Positions 43,311 through 55,412 of a stretch of 64,000 nucleotides of DNA are shown here, piece by piece. The translations under genes were made by a program, and so were the position numbers. The stretch is from Branchinecta lynchi (taxonomy: Eukaryota; Arthropoda; Branchiopoda; Anostraca; Branchinectidae), in assembly GCA_023053575.1 (NCBI GenBank), contig JAKZAP010000003.1:10330561-10394560 (forward strand), given 5' to 3'. The notes under the pieces were generated by a model, which was not told where the DNA came from, did no database searches, and saw only the letters and a list, made by a program, of their open reading frames with translations. Position 1 is the first letter of the stretch, and every line of letters starts with the position of its first letter.

Positions 43311-46300
43311 ACGACAAGAGCTATAAGCTCATATGGCACTTATTTGCAAGGCTGGGTAAGAGGATTAAAGTAGAAATTTCCCGATTCGTGTGTTTGTTGT
43401 GATCATTTGTAAACAAAACCCTTGAGATATGAATGATGATGGACCCTTGGAAATCACGAGAATGTATTACTTGGTAAAAAGAATTTTATTTTTGCACTTG
43501 ATTGTGATACTGCGCACTTCCAAGGGCGCGGGAAATTCATCTGTAATGAAAAGCGTTGAGGCAAAAATCATTATGGGCATTAGATGCTCGAATTAGGGGT
43601 AAGAAAACATGCTGAACATTTATGTGAAAACCATTTTCTTGCCGGACAAGTAGTTCGCCGGGAAGCTGGCCGAAACCGGGTATTTGGCATAACTAAGGCT
43701 GGAAGTTCCGACCAATTTCATCAAATTAGCTATGACATATAGGCGTAAACACACATGCTGAACCCATACCTGAACTTGGTTTTCTCAGATGACTTCCATT
43801 GGCAATATTCTGTTTCTAAATCTTAATAGTACAAATATTCGAAGAAGTGTGAAGAAGACAAGATATCTACAAGACCAAAGTGTATATCAAATATTACATT
43901 TTAGGGATTCCCTCGAAACCCTAAGAAAAAATTAAAAAGAGATTAGAAAAAACAAGAGCTGAAAGCTCATATGGCACTTTGCAAGAGTAGGCAAAATATT
44001 GGCGGGAGTTTTTTGTTTGGGAGTTTTGTACAGACTCGAATATTATTTTATTATACACTAGTAAGTAAAAAGTACTGTATTTTTTTTTAGCATTTACTGC
44101 ATTTCTAGAACTCCTCTTCTTCGTTGGGCGGTTCAGTGGTTTTCAATGGTTTGACATTTATATCAAGTACGTTTCTTCTTTAAAGTGTTGCTGCAACCTT
44201 TCCCGTTTTAAAGGCGCTAGAAATGCATCTGCAAGCAAAAACTTGAGGCAGAAACGATAGCAGGTTCTTAGGGATCATTGGTAAATACAGTTTGGTCAAA
44301 AGTAGAGCCCTTGTGGCACAAATGATAATGGGTTGAGGTGTATCGTTTGATAAAAAGTACTTTTCGAGCTTGCGTTGAAGATGCGCACTTTAAGGGAGCT
44401 AGAACCTTATTTGTAAGCTAAACCCTTGAGGCTAAAATGGTAATGAGCTCATGGGGATCATGAAAATGCATATTTTGCTTAAAAGTATTTTCTTAATTTG
44501 TGGTCATGATTGGTACTTTAAGGAATGGTATAATTTGGAAAGTGGCGAATTCTAAGCCAATCTTGTCGAATTTCTAATATTCCAGCCAAGTCTCATCGTC
44601 CTAGCACATTTGGAAGTACCTTTACTCGCGATCACCGGAATTCCGGACTCCCCCTTAAACTCCCCCCACAGTCGCCTTAGCCAATCCTGTTCTGTAAATG
44701 ATTTATCCGGAGCATCTGTTAGTCATTCCCACAAAGTTCCATCCCTATCTCTCCAGTCTAAGCCGGTCACATATCCCCCCGCCCCCCCCCCCCCCCCCCC
44801 AGTTGTTGTCGGGTATCGGTCCGGACATGAAAAAGATCACCAGAGACATGTCCTCTGTTCCATTACAAAATGTCACTCAAATCCGATCACCCGTTCCAGA
44901 GTTACGCATGACTCAATATTTCGGATCCCCCCTTCCTCTACTCCCCCACGACTATCGGATCGAGTAAATTTTTATTTACATGTCAGTTTGATAGGGTCCC
45001 TGATACGCCTCCCAAGTTTCGTCGTGAAAATCCCCAGAACCGCCATCACCGGAATTCCGGGAAACACCCCTCCACCCACGTGTCCGGATCCAGTCCAAAT
45101 GTATAAGCGATTTATCTGGAGCAGATGCTGGTTATTCCCAGCAAGTTTCACTCCGATCCCTCCATTCTAACCGTTTTTCGGGGATTTCCGATCTCCCCCC
45201 CCCCCACACAACTCCTCCATAGCTGTCGAAGCCGGTTCGGAAATCAAATGGAACATCAGAGATGTGTCGTTTATTCAGGAATTAAGGTTCATTTCAATCC
45301 GATCACCCGTTCGAAAGTTACTCACCACTCAATTTTCCGGATTCCCCCACCCTCCACTCCCCCAAATGGTCGGATCGGGAAACTGATTATTTCCAGGTTG
45401 GTTTGGTCGGGTCCCTGATACGCCTGCCAAGTTTCTTCGATTGATCTATTTCTCTCCGAACCAAATTCTAACAAAGAATGACTCAACCACGAGCACAGTT
45501 GTACTAGTGTGATGAAGGAATGACTCATCCATGCGCAGAGATGTACAAGTGCGAAGAAAGGGGTAGGGGTTTGACGAAAACTAGAAAAAGCATTTCAAGT
45601 TATCCAGCCCTTCAGCCCCCATCAGTTATCGGATCCGATCTGAATTTGACAACGAACATCCAAGACACTTGTTCTTCATACCTGTCAAGTTTAATGCACG
45701 CCTGATTATCCGCTATATCAACCCCTACTAAGGTTCAACAAGATATTTTGCCAACCCCTTCGACCTTCGATTGATGTAGCTCTCTCCGAACGAACCCTAG
45801 CAAATCATCCACGAGCAGAGCTGTACTAGCGTGATGAAAGAATGACTCATCCATGCGCAAAGTTATACTAGTGCGAAGAAAGGGGCAGGGATTTGACGAA
45901 AACTAGAAAATGCATTTCAAGAGATTTCGGGTGTCCTCCTCCCAGTTATCGGATCCGATCCGAATTTGACAATGGACATCCGAGACATTTGTTCTTGATA
46001 CCTGTCAAGTTTAATGCACGCCCGATTATCCGTTCCAAAGTTATGAATGTTACTAATTTCCGGATTCCCCATGTTGCCACTCCCCCACTGAGGGTCGGAT
46101 CGGGGAAGTGATTATTTCCAGGTTAATCCGGTTGGGTCCCTGATATGCGTTCCAAGTTTTATCGCTTAGGTCATGTGGAAGTGCCCAAACTAGCAAAATG
46201 CTGACAGACCGACAGACAGACATTACGATCGCTATATGGCACTTGAGTAAGTTCAAGTGCCATAAAAAAATTATCTCAGACTATCGTCGACAACGTGATA

Positions 46301-47706
46301 CACATCGAAAATAGCAAAACACGGCAGGTGAGAAAAATCAGCGTGGTTTTGTTAGAGCGGTTAGAATCTACCGACGAAATTGGGGTCTCAGGGTTTAGAA
46401 ATATGTGGAGTGATTCTGGAATTAGGTTGCGTTATTATTATAGGTAAGTCAGGTTGTTTAAGTTAAAATTGTCGAGTCCCTGATAACCGCGCCAAGTCTC
46501 AAAGTAAGCATCGCAACTCGGGATCACCGGAATTTCGGAACCCTCCCTCCAACTCCCCCCAAAGTGCTCGATCCGGTCCGGTTTTGTGAACTATGTACTT
46601 AGGGCTTGTGCTTGTTCTTCATACCAAATTTCATCCCGATCCGTCCACTCTGAAAATGTCACCCATTTCTGGTCCATCCCCTCCAACTCCACCCAAAGTC
46701 AGCGAATCCATTCCAGACTTGAAATGTGAAATATGATACTCGAGGTCTTCCCGAATATCAAGTCTCATTAAGGTCGGATTCGCCGTTAAGAAATATGTCA
46801 ATATTCCGGATCCCCCCTCCCTCACTCCACCCACGGTGGTTGGATCGTGGAATTGACCATTATCAAGTTTGTTCGGTCGGGTCCCTAATATGCCTGCCAA
46901 GTTTCATCGCCCTAGCACTACTGGAAGTGCCGTAACTCGACAACAGTGGGCTGACAGACTGACCGATAGACCAACCGAAAAGTGATCGGTATTTGGCACC
47001 TGAGGTAAGCTGCAAGTGCCATAAGAACACGGGTACCACTCAAAAGGACAAACCAGTTATAAATAACTTCAAAGTAGCTTGGGCTCAAGGAATATCTATT
47101 TCTCAAGCTTTGGGATTCCCCCTCGCTCCACTCCCCCCACGATGGTTAAATTGGAAAAACGACTGTTCTTAACTTAAACTTTTCGAGTCCCTGGCATGCC
47201 TACCAAGTTTCATCGTTCTATCACATGTGTAAGCCTCTTAACTCGGGATCACTGGAATTCCGGAACCCTCCCTCGAACTTCTCCCACAGTGCTCGGATCC
47301 GATCCGGTCTTGTCGACTCTTTATCTGGGGCTAATGCTTGTTCTTCCCGCCAAGTTTAATCCCGATCTATCCACTCCGAACATGTCACCCTGTCTCCCCC
47401 CCCTCCCCTTCCAACTCCTCCAGAGTCACCGGATCCATTCCGGACTTGAAGTGTGACCTCTGAGACAGGAAATTCGTCAATATGCCGGATTTTCCCTCCC
47501 TCCACTCCCTCCACGGTGGTCGAATCGGGGAAGTGACTATTTCCAAGTTAGTCTGGTAGGCTCATTAATATGCCTGCCAAGGTACATCGTCCTAGCACTT
47601 CTGAAAGTACCCTAACTCAAGATGAGTTGTGTGACAGACAGCCTGTCAGACTGAAAAGTGATCGGTATATTGCACTTGAGCGAAGCTGCAAGTACCATAA
47701 AAAGAT
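43311..47706 (+). repeat. Long array of the hairpin-ended repeat family (several copies)
   Basis: 5' ends (acaagagct...agctcatatggcact) occur at about 43,314 and 43,961. 3' hairpins (tatggcacttg / caagtgccata + A's) occur at about 46,233-46,266, 46,990-47,022 and 47,665-47,700. The ~430-bp monomers with 'tgatatgcctgccaagttt' and C-rich blocks repeat throughout. A duplicated 270-bp block with 'gatgaaagaatgactcatcc' stands at 45,500-46,000, and a fragment of the TTAAAGGACC MITE at 46,270-46,480. The 186-codon reading at 44,610 is Pro/Ser-rich repeat translation and not a gene. Confidence 0.75.
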
Positions 47707-47946
47707 GAGCCACTTAGCTGAGACCTCAATTATCGGCTTAACATGGTCCTCGCTTCTAAATACTTAGAAAGGGTTTTAAAATGTTTTGCTTAGTCATGTT
47801 GTCTGGACAAGGTATCTAGCAAGAGGTGAGAACCGAAGACATAAGTTGCGTTTTCGATCCGAATTCTCCGTGCGATTATCCTGGCAATTCTTCGGCGATT
47901 GTGGGGGGAGTTTGAGGGGAGGGTGGGGGGGTCGGAATTCCGGTGA

Positions 47947-48667
47947 TCACGATTTAAGGCACTTAGATGTGCTAAAATCAGACGGGACTTCTCGAATAAT
48001 GCCAAAGTGTTTTTTAGAAAAAACCTTGACACTAGAACCAGGCAAAACTTCCTTCGCTGATTTGCAAAAATCCTCAGCTGCAGATTTCTCAATGCTCACC
48101 GCCCACCGTTTTTCATTCACACGCACGCTGGTAACCAGTTGATGACCGGAAATCGAGTCTATCACTGCTTTTCGCTTTAACGGATCACCATGCTCAGGCG
48201 GGGGGTCGGAGATCAAAATGGTAGTATGCGTATCACAAGCAGGCTGACTGATCGCAGGTAACTGAGGAAAGTTCAAATTGTACGAGTCCATCTTAGCACA
48301 GACTACCGATATCGCTTGCTCAAGGCTCGTAAGCTTGGCTGCAACCTGCGTAAACGCTGTTGCAGAGATCAAAGGAACTTCAGTTGGCCTTTTGATGACG
48401 AAACAGGGGAGCAGTACTCCGTCAGCATCACATTTCTTCAAAAAGTCTATCATATCTTGCAAGTGACTATAAATTGCATTGGCACCCCTCCTGATAGGGG
48501 GATCATCTTCAGTCACACAACTCCATAGCTTCACTTTCTCCGATTTAACAGTTTCAAATCTTTGAAAAAGTCTAGTCCTTTCCGCACAATAATAGCTTCA
48601 TCAACACGACGCAAATTGTCCTGTACAAAATTCAGCAACGGTGAAAACACAAGCTCGGGATCGCTCA
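47947..48667 (-). pseudogene. LINE ORF1-like protein remnant
   Basis: The minus strand starts at an ATG at 48,667 (MSDPELVFSPLLNFV), frameshifts near 48,535, and continues to a stop at 47,947. The main 195-codon part contains a helical, coiled-coil-like stretch (AAKLTSLEQAISVVCAKMD). It then has KRKAVIDSISGHQLVTSV and WAVSIEKSAAEDFCKSA...LPGSSVKV, resembling the RRM-type fold of LINE ORF1 proteins, and finally HFGIIREVPSDF. ORF1 proteins bind the retrotransposon RNA. Assignment rests on general layout, so a different element-encoded RNA-binding protein is possible. It ends where the hairpin-ended repeat begins in reverse (about 47,880-47,955). Confidence 0.55.
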
Positions 48668-48744
48668 TCTCATTATAAATTCACCCAGCGCACAGGTCTT
48701 ATCAGCATGAATGCTATCAGGCAACTGATGGCATTGATAGCATC

Positions 48745-48815
48745 TAGAAGACGCAGTTATCTGGATCAACTATTAAATTTCTAGGGTCTCATCGAACCTT
48801 TGGTCTTGTTTTTAA
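48745..48815. repeat. Outer-end fragment of the CAAGACCAAAGG family
   Basis: 'atctggatcaactattaaat' and 'tcgaacctttggtcttg' match the outer end of the fold-back elements at 9.3, 37.7 and 43.2 kb. Confidence 0.6.
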
Positions 48816-49025
48816 CTCTGATTACGCGCGTATATCATCTTTGAATTCCGCCAGGGATCCTAGCAGATGGGCTGATGGCAAGAATTTACAGACTCACTCC
48901 CACGACAGAGGCTGATTGACCTCCAAAGAGGCATAATTATAACCCCACCAAGTTTTGTTTGGACAGCTCTGTTTGGAAGTTTTTTATTGGTTTTAACTGG
49001 ATTAGCCTGAATACTGTCAAGTTGT

Positions 49026-49715
49026 AGCTTGTTAACACGGGGCCGAAACAGTGGCCAATTCTCGATTAGCCGCTGATTTACGCGCGTAGTTAGCGGTAGA
49101 TCTTCCAAATAGACGCGTGTTATTGGGATAAGGTAAATTCTTCGGAATGTAACCTATGACGACTCAGGGGACAGTAAACAAACTGCAATTAGGGGAATAA
49201 GGTCAAACTTCGTGAGTTTAGGTCAATCCACTTCAAATTCTGTCAGACCAATGTTGAACATAGCATGAATTTTATATAAAGCATCCAGGGATTACCAAAC
49301 GATTTCGAAAAGTTACATAAGCGGATGTTCTGTTTATGCATGATTTTTGTTGTGTTATTGTTTAAAAACAAATAGTAATTTAAATTATTTTCCCATTCAG
49401 CCCTCACTGAAAAGTGAACGAACAACGCTCAGTGATTGCATTCTGTTTTCGTATTATTTAAATTTATTGATAATTATTTCTTATGTTCTCATTTCAAATA
49501 TATAAATTAATTTTATTTACCTAATCAGTTAAAATTGCTAAGTTGCCTGAAATCTGTTAACTGTATTTGACTGAGACACACCCGCAAGATGTTTTGTGTT
49601 AATTTCATATATTTTGTTACAAACAAAAAGAATATTCGGAATTAAGTTTTTCTTTTTAATTCTCCCGTCAAGCCCAACAGTTGATCCGTCGTCTGAATAG
49701 ATCAGCCGCTGTTCG
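49026..49715. mobile_element. Second, right-truncated copy of the PIF/Harbinger-like MITE
   Basis: 'tagcttgttaacacggg' at 49,026 is the left end. The interior matches 299-1,127 closely ('tgttacaaacaaaaagaata' and neighbours), and similarity stops after 'agatcagccgctgtt' near 49,713, so the right terminus is lost. A diverged ~160-bp direct repeat flanks it ('ttacgcgcgtatatcatctt' at 48,822 and 49,884), indicating an older duplication around the insertion. Confidence 0.75.
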
Positions 49716-50189
49716 AACAAAATCCAAAGAAGAATAAGCTATTAGATTGAAAACCCTAAATTACAGTCTGCTGATTGTCCCCAGGGTCATCAAAGTCACA
49801 TCCCAAAGGACTTATAATCCTCATCGGTCACCATCGCCACGATGAAAAGACTGGCTGGCTTTAGGTTTTTCTTTTTTACCGCTAATTACGCGCGTATATC
49901 ATCTTTGAATTCCGTCAGGGCTCCTAGCTGATAGATTGATGGAAAGAGTAAGACTCACTTCCCCACAGAGGCAGAATTGGGTTCAGACCCCCAAAGAGAC
50001 ACAACCTAGCTCTTAATTCCCACCAAGCTTGGTTTGGACCCGACCATCATTCCGGAAAGCCCCTACCCTCCCCAACCTTCGGGTCGGATCCCAACCGGAC
50101 CTGTCTCAGTTTTAGGTCCCGAGCTTTATTCGGGTGTAAAATTTCATAGTCCCGCTTACTTAAAACAAACAATCCTGGACAATATCCTA

Positions 50190-50625
50190 AGCTGGAATTT
50201 CGACATCGAAGAGACACAAATTTCCTACACTACAGGGACACGACGCTACGAAGACACGTCACAACGTCGAAAACGAAAAGGTGTCACTACATAGACACGA
50301 CGGTATTTCAAACGATGCTACATAAACACGACGGTACAATGAAAGACAATACTTAGACACGACTGTACGTCGAACGACACTACGTAGACACGTCACTAGT
50401 AGGACGAAATCCGACACTACATCGAAAATCAAAAAGTTGTCTACGTAGTGTCGTTACCTGTACCGTCGAGTCTGCGTAGCGTCGGTACTTCTACCGTCGT
50501 GTCCATGTAGTGTCGGTCTTCGTTCCGTGGTGTCTCTGTAGTGACGTGTCCATGTACTGACACTTTTTTTTGTTTCGACGTTCTGTCGTGTCTTCGTAGT
50601 GTCGTTTCTACGTAGAGACATCATC
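50190..50625. repeat. Inverted array of 'ACGTAGACACGAC' units
   Basis: The left half repeats 'cactacgtagacacga' variants. From about 50,437 the right half repeats the complement 'gtctacgtagtgtcg'. The two halves would form one long imperfect hairpin. There is no coding content. Confidence 0.75.
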
Positions 50626-51489
50626 CCGGACGAGCTGTCTAATTAGTGTTTTCGTCAAAAGCGAGAATGGAGAAGCCCGAGGAGCGAAAACAGTAATTTG
50701 TACGAGAATCAAGAATTCAGAAGTGAGAACGGAGAACTGAGAATTCGGATCAAAAACGCAAATATAGTCAGGCCAGGTTGAAGAACTGTCAAATCGACTG
50801 TACCGGTAGAGCGAAGACATACAAAAATTAAACTAGAAATATGGGTAAAAGCTAAATTGTGATGTAATTTCGGTAAATGTGTTACGTATTACAGGATGGC
50901 CCAAACAGATTTAGGTTATATCATTTTTCTACACTCCACATTGGAAAGCTTGCGCACTTGTTCTCCTTTCAGCGCAAACATTATCCTGTGGGCCATCCTA
51001 TAATAGCCTCCCTCCAAGACCGGATTCTTTTCGCGGTCTTCTGTGTTTGTAAATACTGCATTGATTTGCGCTTGTGACGTCGATTCTGCCGCTTCTGGGA
51101 ATTTCACCGCCTTTCCACACCCTGCTTTTCCTGGCTGCCGTAGAGATTGCAGAAGGAATAAGAAGGAGAGAGCGACGTGTGCCCTTTTCTGATGTGTTTA
51201 GCCAAACAAAAACAACGTTTCTGAAGTCCTTTCAGCTGATAGGTGAAAATATTACACTTTCAGAGGAGAGAAAGTCAACAATTACAAGCCGAAAACTCTC
51301 GGAGAACAGCTGAACATATTTACATACCCAAACTCTGAGAATTTTTCTCCAGGGTTGGGACGGGATTTTTGAATGTACTTGTTTTGCCATTCATAATTTC
51401 TTATTTTTTATTTTTTATATGATCATTACAATTGTACAATAAAATTGAAAAATAATAATAATAATTCCTTAAACAGTAATAATAATAAT

Positions 51490-51887
51490 TCCTTAAAGGA
51501 CCCCTCGCACTATTTACTCTTCAACTCACTTCACTTCAACAAAATATTTGAATACTTTAAAACTATGCTCTGCTTTCGACAAATAACCCATTGTTTTGGC
51601 TGCTTTAAGCATTTTCCGAGATCTATTGACTTGTAGCAAAAACAAGGAAGGAATTTACATAACCGTTTTTCTGATGGAAAAACTTCTCGCAGACAACCGT
51701 CACAGCATGATACACATCGAAGTTAGCAAAACTCGGCAAGATAAAAAATTAGCGTGGTTTTGTTAGAGAGGTTAGAATGTACCGTACAAAATTGAGGTCT
51801 CCGGGTTTAGAAATATACGGAGTGAGCATGGAAGTAGGTCGCATTAGTATTATAGGTAAGACAGGTCCTTTAAGAGATCGAGACGTT
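51490..51887. mobile_element. Complete TTAAAGGACC-family MITE (398 bp)
   Basis: The ends cttaaaggacc and ggtcctttaag are inverted. The left interior reads 'cctcgcactatttactc' and the right interior 'attataggtaagacagg'. Fragments of the same family stand at about 4,760, 13,086-13,470, 14,350-14,390, 16,935-17,275, 32,030-32,070 and 46,270-46,480. No coding sequence was seen. Confidence 0.7.
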
Positions 51888-54690
51888 TTTCTCAATCCGC
51901 TAGTATCTTTTCAGTTCAGTTACGATACAAAAACAAGCTGCTTTAATATTTTGCTAGACGCCACTATATAGGCTATATACAACGAAATATAATACTTAAC
52001 CTCGAACTTGAGTAAAAGAAAATGTTTGGGATGTAGCTACGTATTTTTAACTATTTTTTTTTTCCGTTTGTGTTCTGAGAAATGTAAAATTTGAGGAGGT
52101 GTCGCACAGGCGGCATGTGATTATTTTATCCAGTTAAGATTTAGAGCTGTTGTGAAAAAATTACTTCCTTTGATACTAAACTCCAAGCCCGGTTTGTCCT
52201 CCTCTTCTTGTTATTACATTACGTACAGATGGTATGGTAGATTCGCGTTTACATTGAAGGGTATCGCAGAAATCCCATCGTCAGGAAAGTTTGCAGGTTT
52301 ATGCTGAAGGTATATAGCTAAATACATCAGATTTTTTTTTTTTTTATTTACTTTGATGATGCTGGTGAAGATTGAGGGGCTAATATAACTAAACCGCATT
52401 GTGAGTCTGAACTGGAATATGCAGAATTCGTAAGAACAGGATAGTCGGAAACCGAACATTTTTGGAACATAGTAGAACGAAAGTGTTGCTGATGGAAGTT
52501 TGTATTACGGGAGTCCAACGAGCTTTTTGCTCATGCATGAAAAATTGCATGTTCGTTAGTTTTATCAACTAATACATGGCAAATTCTCACAAATATTTTG
52601 AATCTCTTCTTTCATTTGTATTTTCTTTCTACCCCAAATAAGTTTATGTTTAGAACATGAGTGTTTGGCATGTGAAATATTTTTTTCCTCGTTTATGTTG
52701 CGAGTACACGATCAGTATTTCTCAGACAGATGTTCTATACTTTGATTATACAGTTGAACCAGTTTCGACTTACGGAGTTGATGATGGTGTCGAAAATCCT
52801 GGCTGGAATTCTAGTCCCCTGGTCGTTTGTCCGCAGACGGTTTACCATACTCCTTGTTATAATTTAACAACAATTTCATCATCCCGCATCAGTTGACATC
52901 AAGGGTAGAGTTTCTTGATCTAAATGCCACCTTCTGATAGTAATGTCTATGTACGGTTATTTGTGGGCTCTGTTTACCACTCTGCTCCTCACGCAGCACT
53001 TATCTCCAGTCTCGACTCTCGATCGGTTGGCAATAGTGTATATACTTGATTGTTACTAGGGCTTAGTTCAGTCGAGTTAAGGATGTGGTGTTAGCACTTT
53101 TGTTAGTGCACTAGTCCATCTGAAATTAGGAAGACAGTTAAGGCCGGGCATTTTTGTGCCGTTGAGAGGATGTTTTATGTCCCACGTATTTCACAATGGT
53201 TTTGGGCTGATTCACATACGTCAGTCTTTGATGGTTTTTTATTTAGCCGTTACAATACAGGCTTTGTCGTTGCGTTGTCCAGCCTTCAGTAGTTCTATCT
53301 GTCTGTCTATGTAAGCTGTCGATTTCGCTCCAGCTGGTAGTTCGACACGGGTAGTTGGAAGTTCTCTGGCAGATTTCTTAGCGCTCAAGACAACCCTCAG
53401 ATTAATACACTTTTTAGATTGCATTGGAAGCTTTTAATCTCTTATTCCCGTGCTGTGGTCCTAAGTAATCGGCTTTGAAGAAATGTACGGTCTGGTGTAA
53501 ACCTTCGTATGCCTTCGAAAATCCTACCACATATTTGGTTTTTGGGCCATTCAAGCTGTGGACGTTTTGCCATGGAGACCTTTTCGACAAGGTGATGTTT
53601 TATCTTGGAGACGTTTTGTCATGGGGTCGTTTTGCCGACAACCCATCTGAACCGAACTCCGGTGCAGATGGTGTGGCCCTGTCCATTAAATAGCTGGGTC
53701 TACATTGCTCGGATTCAGTGATGGCAGGCCGAGGAGTTGTCTCGCTGTGACCGTGTTGTCTTCGAGGGGCTCGTTTGGAACCGTCTTCTTCTAACTCTCT
53801 TGTGAAGGCGTGACCTACTACGAGCGACTAGTCTCTTTGGAGGTCAATTTATTTACCGAATCAGTATAATAAACATGAGAACATGAACGGTCATCACTGC
53901 CACAATCAAAATATTGGAACACAGAATAATACCTCAACGTTTATAACCAATCTCTACCACCTCAAACTTTCATATTTCAACGAAATCTTTGATGGTTTGG
54001 CCCTCTCGTACGCATTTTCCGATCTTCCATCCCCACATCCTGTCCTGCCCCCCTGCTCGTTTTGACACTGTAACAACGAAGGTCGCGATGGCTTAGCATA
54101 ATATTCAGGTTCCTCTTTGGATTACATGTAACCACAGTTTAGGCCATATGTATGTCCTTTTTTTCGGCAGTTAGTTCATTGAAGGACTCATTACAACATA
54201 ATGGCAAATATACGAATATGACGCACGTCACCTCAGTATATCACAAAACAAGGGGTAGGCTCTTTGATTTAATACCTGAACATTTAAAACCGCAAGTTCA
54301 CTATCTCGAACGTTTACCTATGAATATGAATGATTCGCTTTGTGCTTAGGATTACACTACCTCTGAGGATAATGACTGATCCGTCTATATTTACAGCTGA
54401 AAGTACAGCATAACACGGAGTGAATGATACGACAGGCCAACTATTCGGCTGCGGCTGGACAGTAGCCAGCCAACCCGTAGGCTTTTGGTACCAGCGCATG
54501 GCTAATGTGAAAAACATAGAAAACACCTTATTTTGGTCGTTATTCTTCCCCTTGTAAAAAACATCAGCCAAATACTTATTATAGGAAACACGATACAAAT
54601 TTGCACTCCAGCCAACTCCGTTTAATACTTGTTGCTTCTTCCTTTAAAAGGAATAGGCCATATATTTCTCAACACTGCTACTCCTGTTCT
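51888..54690. other. Intronic sequence without recognised gene
   Basis: A minus-strand reading at 53,239-53,424 (with RELPTTRVELPAGAK) and + strand readings at 52,657 and 54,152 are open but match nothing I know and lack convincing splice context. A lone GACGTTTTG-family element end lies at about 53,565-53,645. Confidence 0.4.
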
Positions 54691-54695
54691 TTCAG

Positions 54696-54902
54696 ACAAT
54701 CTACCAAGGAAATCGGCATGACATCTTAAAGCTAGCGACACCCGATCCTAAGGCTGGTGAGTGGCCTGATGACCTTGTTTCTGGTTTACTCAACCTTGCT
54801 GTCCAGTCCCTACTTGCTAAGCAACAGAGGCCGACATCTACTATTCTCTTCACTGATTTGTCAAGTCTTGTCGATTACTGGCTTGGAGGAGTCGCTGTTT
54901 AG
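54696..54902 (+). CDS. Kinase exon 7: C-lobe end and stop
   Basis: The acceptor is ctcctgttctttcag (ending at 54,695). The phase 0 reading starts TIYQGNRHDILKLA, passes PKAGEWPDDLVSGLLNLAVQ and SLLAKQQRPTSTI, and ends WLGGVAV followed by TAG (54,900-54,902). The K-x-x-RP arginine of alpha-I is kept. It is homologous to the exon at 15,094 (shared KAG-D/E-WP and LA-x-K-x-x-RP). The intron before it is 13.7 kb. No polyadenylation signal was identified with confidence. Confidence 0.85.
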   Translation, partial: TIYQGNRHDILKLATPDPKAGEWPDDLVSGLLNLAVQSLLAKQQRPTSTILFTDLSSLVDYWLGGVAV

Positions 54903-55189
54903 TCAGGTAGGATTCGTACGACAGAGTTTTGTGTAATAATGCAATGCTGTTTGTGTTCGTGTGTCAGGATACACTCAATGAGCAGTTGGTTAGTGTCTGA
55001 GAGTTCTTCATTTCCGTGTCAAGCAAGCTCGAATCATTTATTATTTTGTAAATCATCTTTTGCATTACAAATGTTTGGCCATAGTTATAGAATTTAATAT
55101 GTTACCAAAAAAGCCCGTGGGCCATGGTAACAAAAAATATTAAAAAATTAACTAACTTATAGAACTAAGCTATACCCTCTCGCCAAATA

Positions 55190-55412
55190 CCTCCTTTCCT
55201 CATTCTTTCAGTTCCATACAGTCACACATCAAATGAACTACGCTTTCATCCTCGTGACCGCACATGCGACAGAAGTAAGGACCAGTTTTCTGTTTTGCTT
55301 TACCGATATATTTTCTCCCTGCCCCAAATGGTAAAGGATCAGCCCTCATCTCAATAATATACTTTATTTCCTCCTTACTTAAACCTGCTTAAAACATGAT
55401 TCCTTCACCCTG
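55190..55412 (-). pseudogene. LINE C-terminal CCHC remnant
   Basis: The minus strand reads LSKEEIKYIIEMRADPLPFG, then CRMCGHEDESVVHLMCDC, a C-x2-C...H-x3-C finger typical of the end of LINE ORF2 proteins, and a stop after ELKE. Only this tail is recognisable. It lies about 300 bp past the end of the kinase gene on the opposite strand. Confidence 0.7.

Larger units (their letters stand above)
17307..54902 (+). other. Gene span: IRAK4-like kinase, seven exons, catalytic domain complete
   Basis: The seven exons (17,307-17,487; 19,522-19,638; 23,966-24,113; 26,924-27,079; 32,128-32,286; 40,953-41,012; 54,696-54,902) all have AG/GT borders and compatible phases. They give 341 codons after the first split codon, then TAG. 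Residues (numbered from the first whole codon) include a GAGGYG loop at 29-34, Lys75, Glu93, Tyr133 gatekeeper, HRD 183-185 and DFG 203-205. IRAK kinases act at the Myddosome downstream of MyD88. The substrate here is unknown. IRAK4 normally has an N-terminal death domain. No such exon was recognised in 15,361-17,306, so the N-terminus is unresolved. Introns are 2.0-13.7 kb and full of transposons. Confidence 0.88.

Noticed and set aside
44610..45170. 186-codon + strand reading
   Set aside because: It is a Pro/Ser-rich translation of the C-rich hairpin-ended repeat. Similar readings occur in each copy in different frames.
53239..53424. Minus-strand reading with RELPTTRVELPAGAK
   Set aside because: Looks protein-like but is short and isolated, with no family match. 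It may be a transposon scrap.
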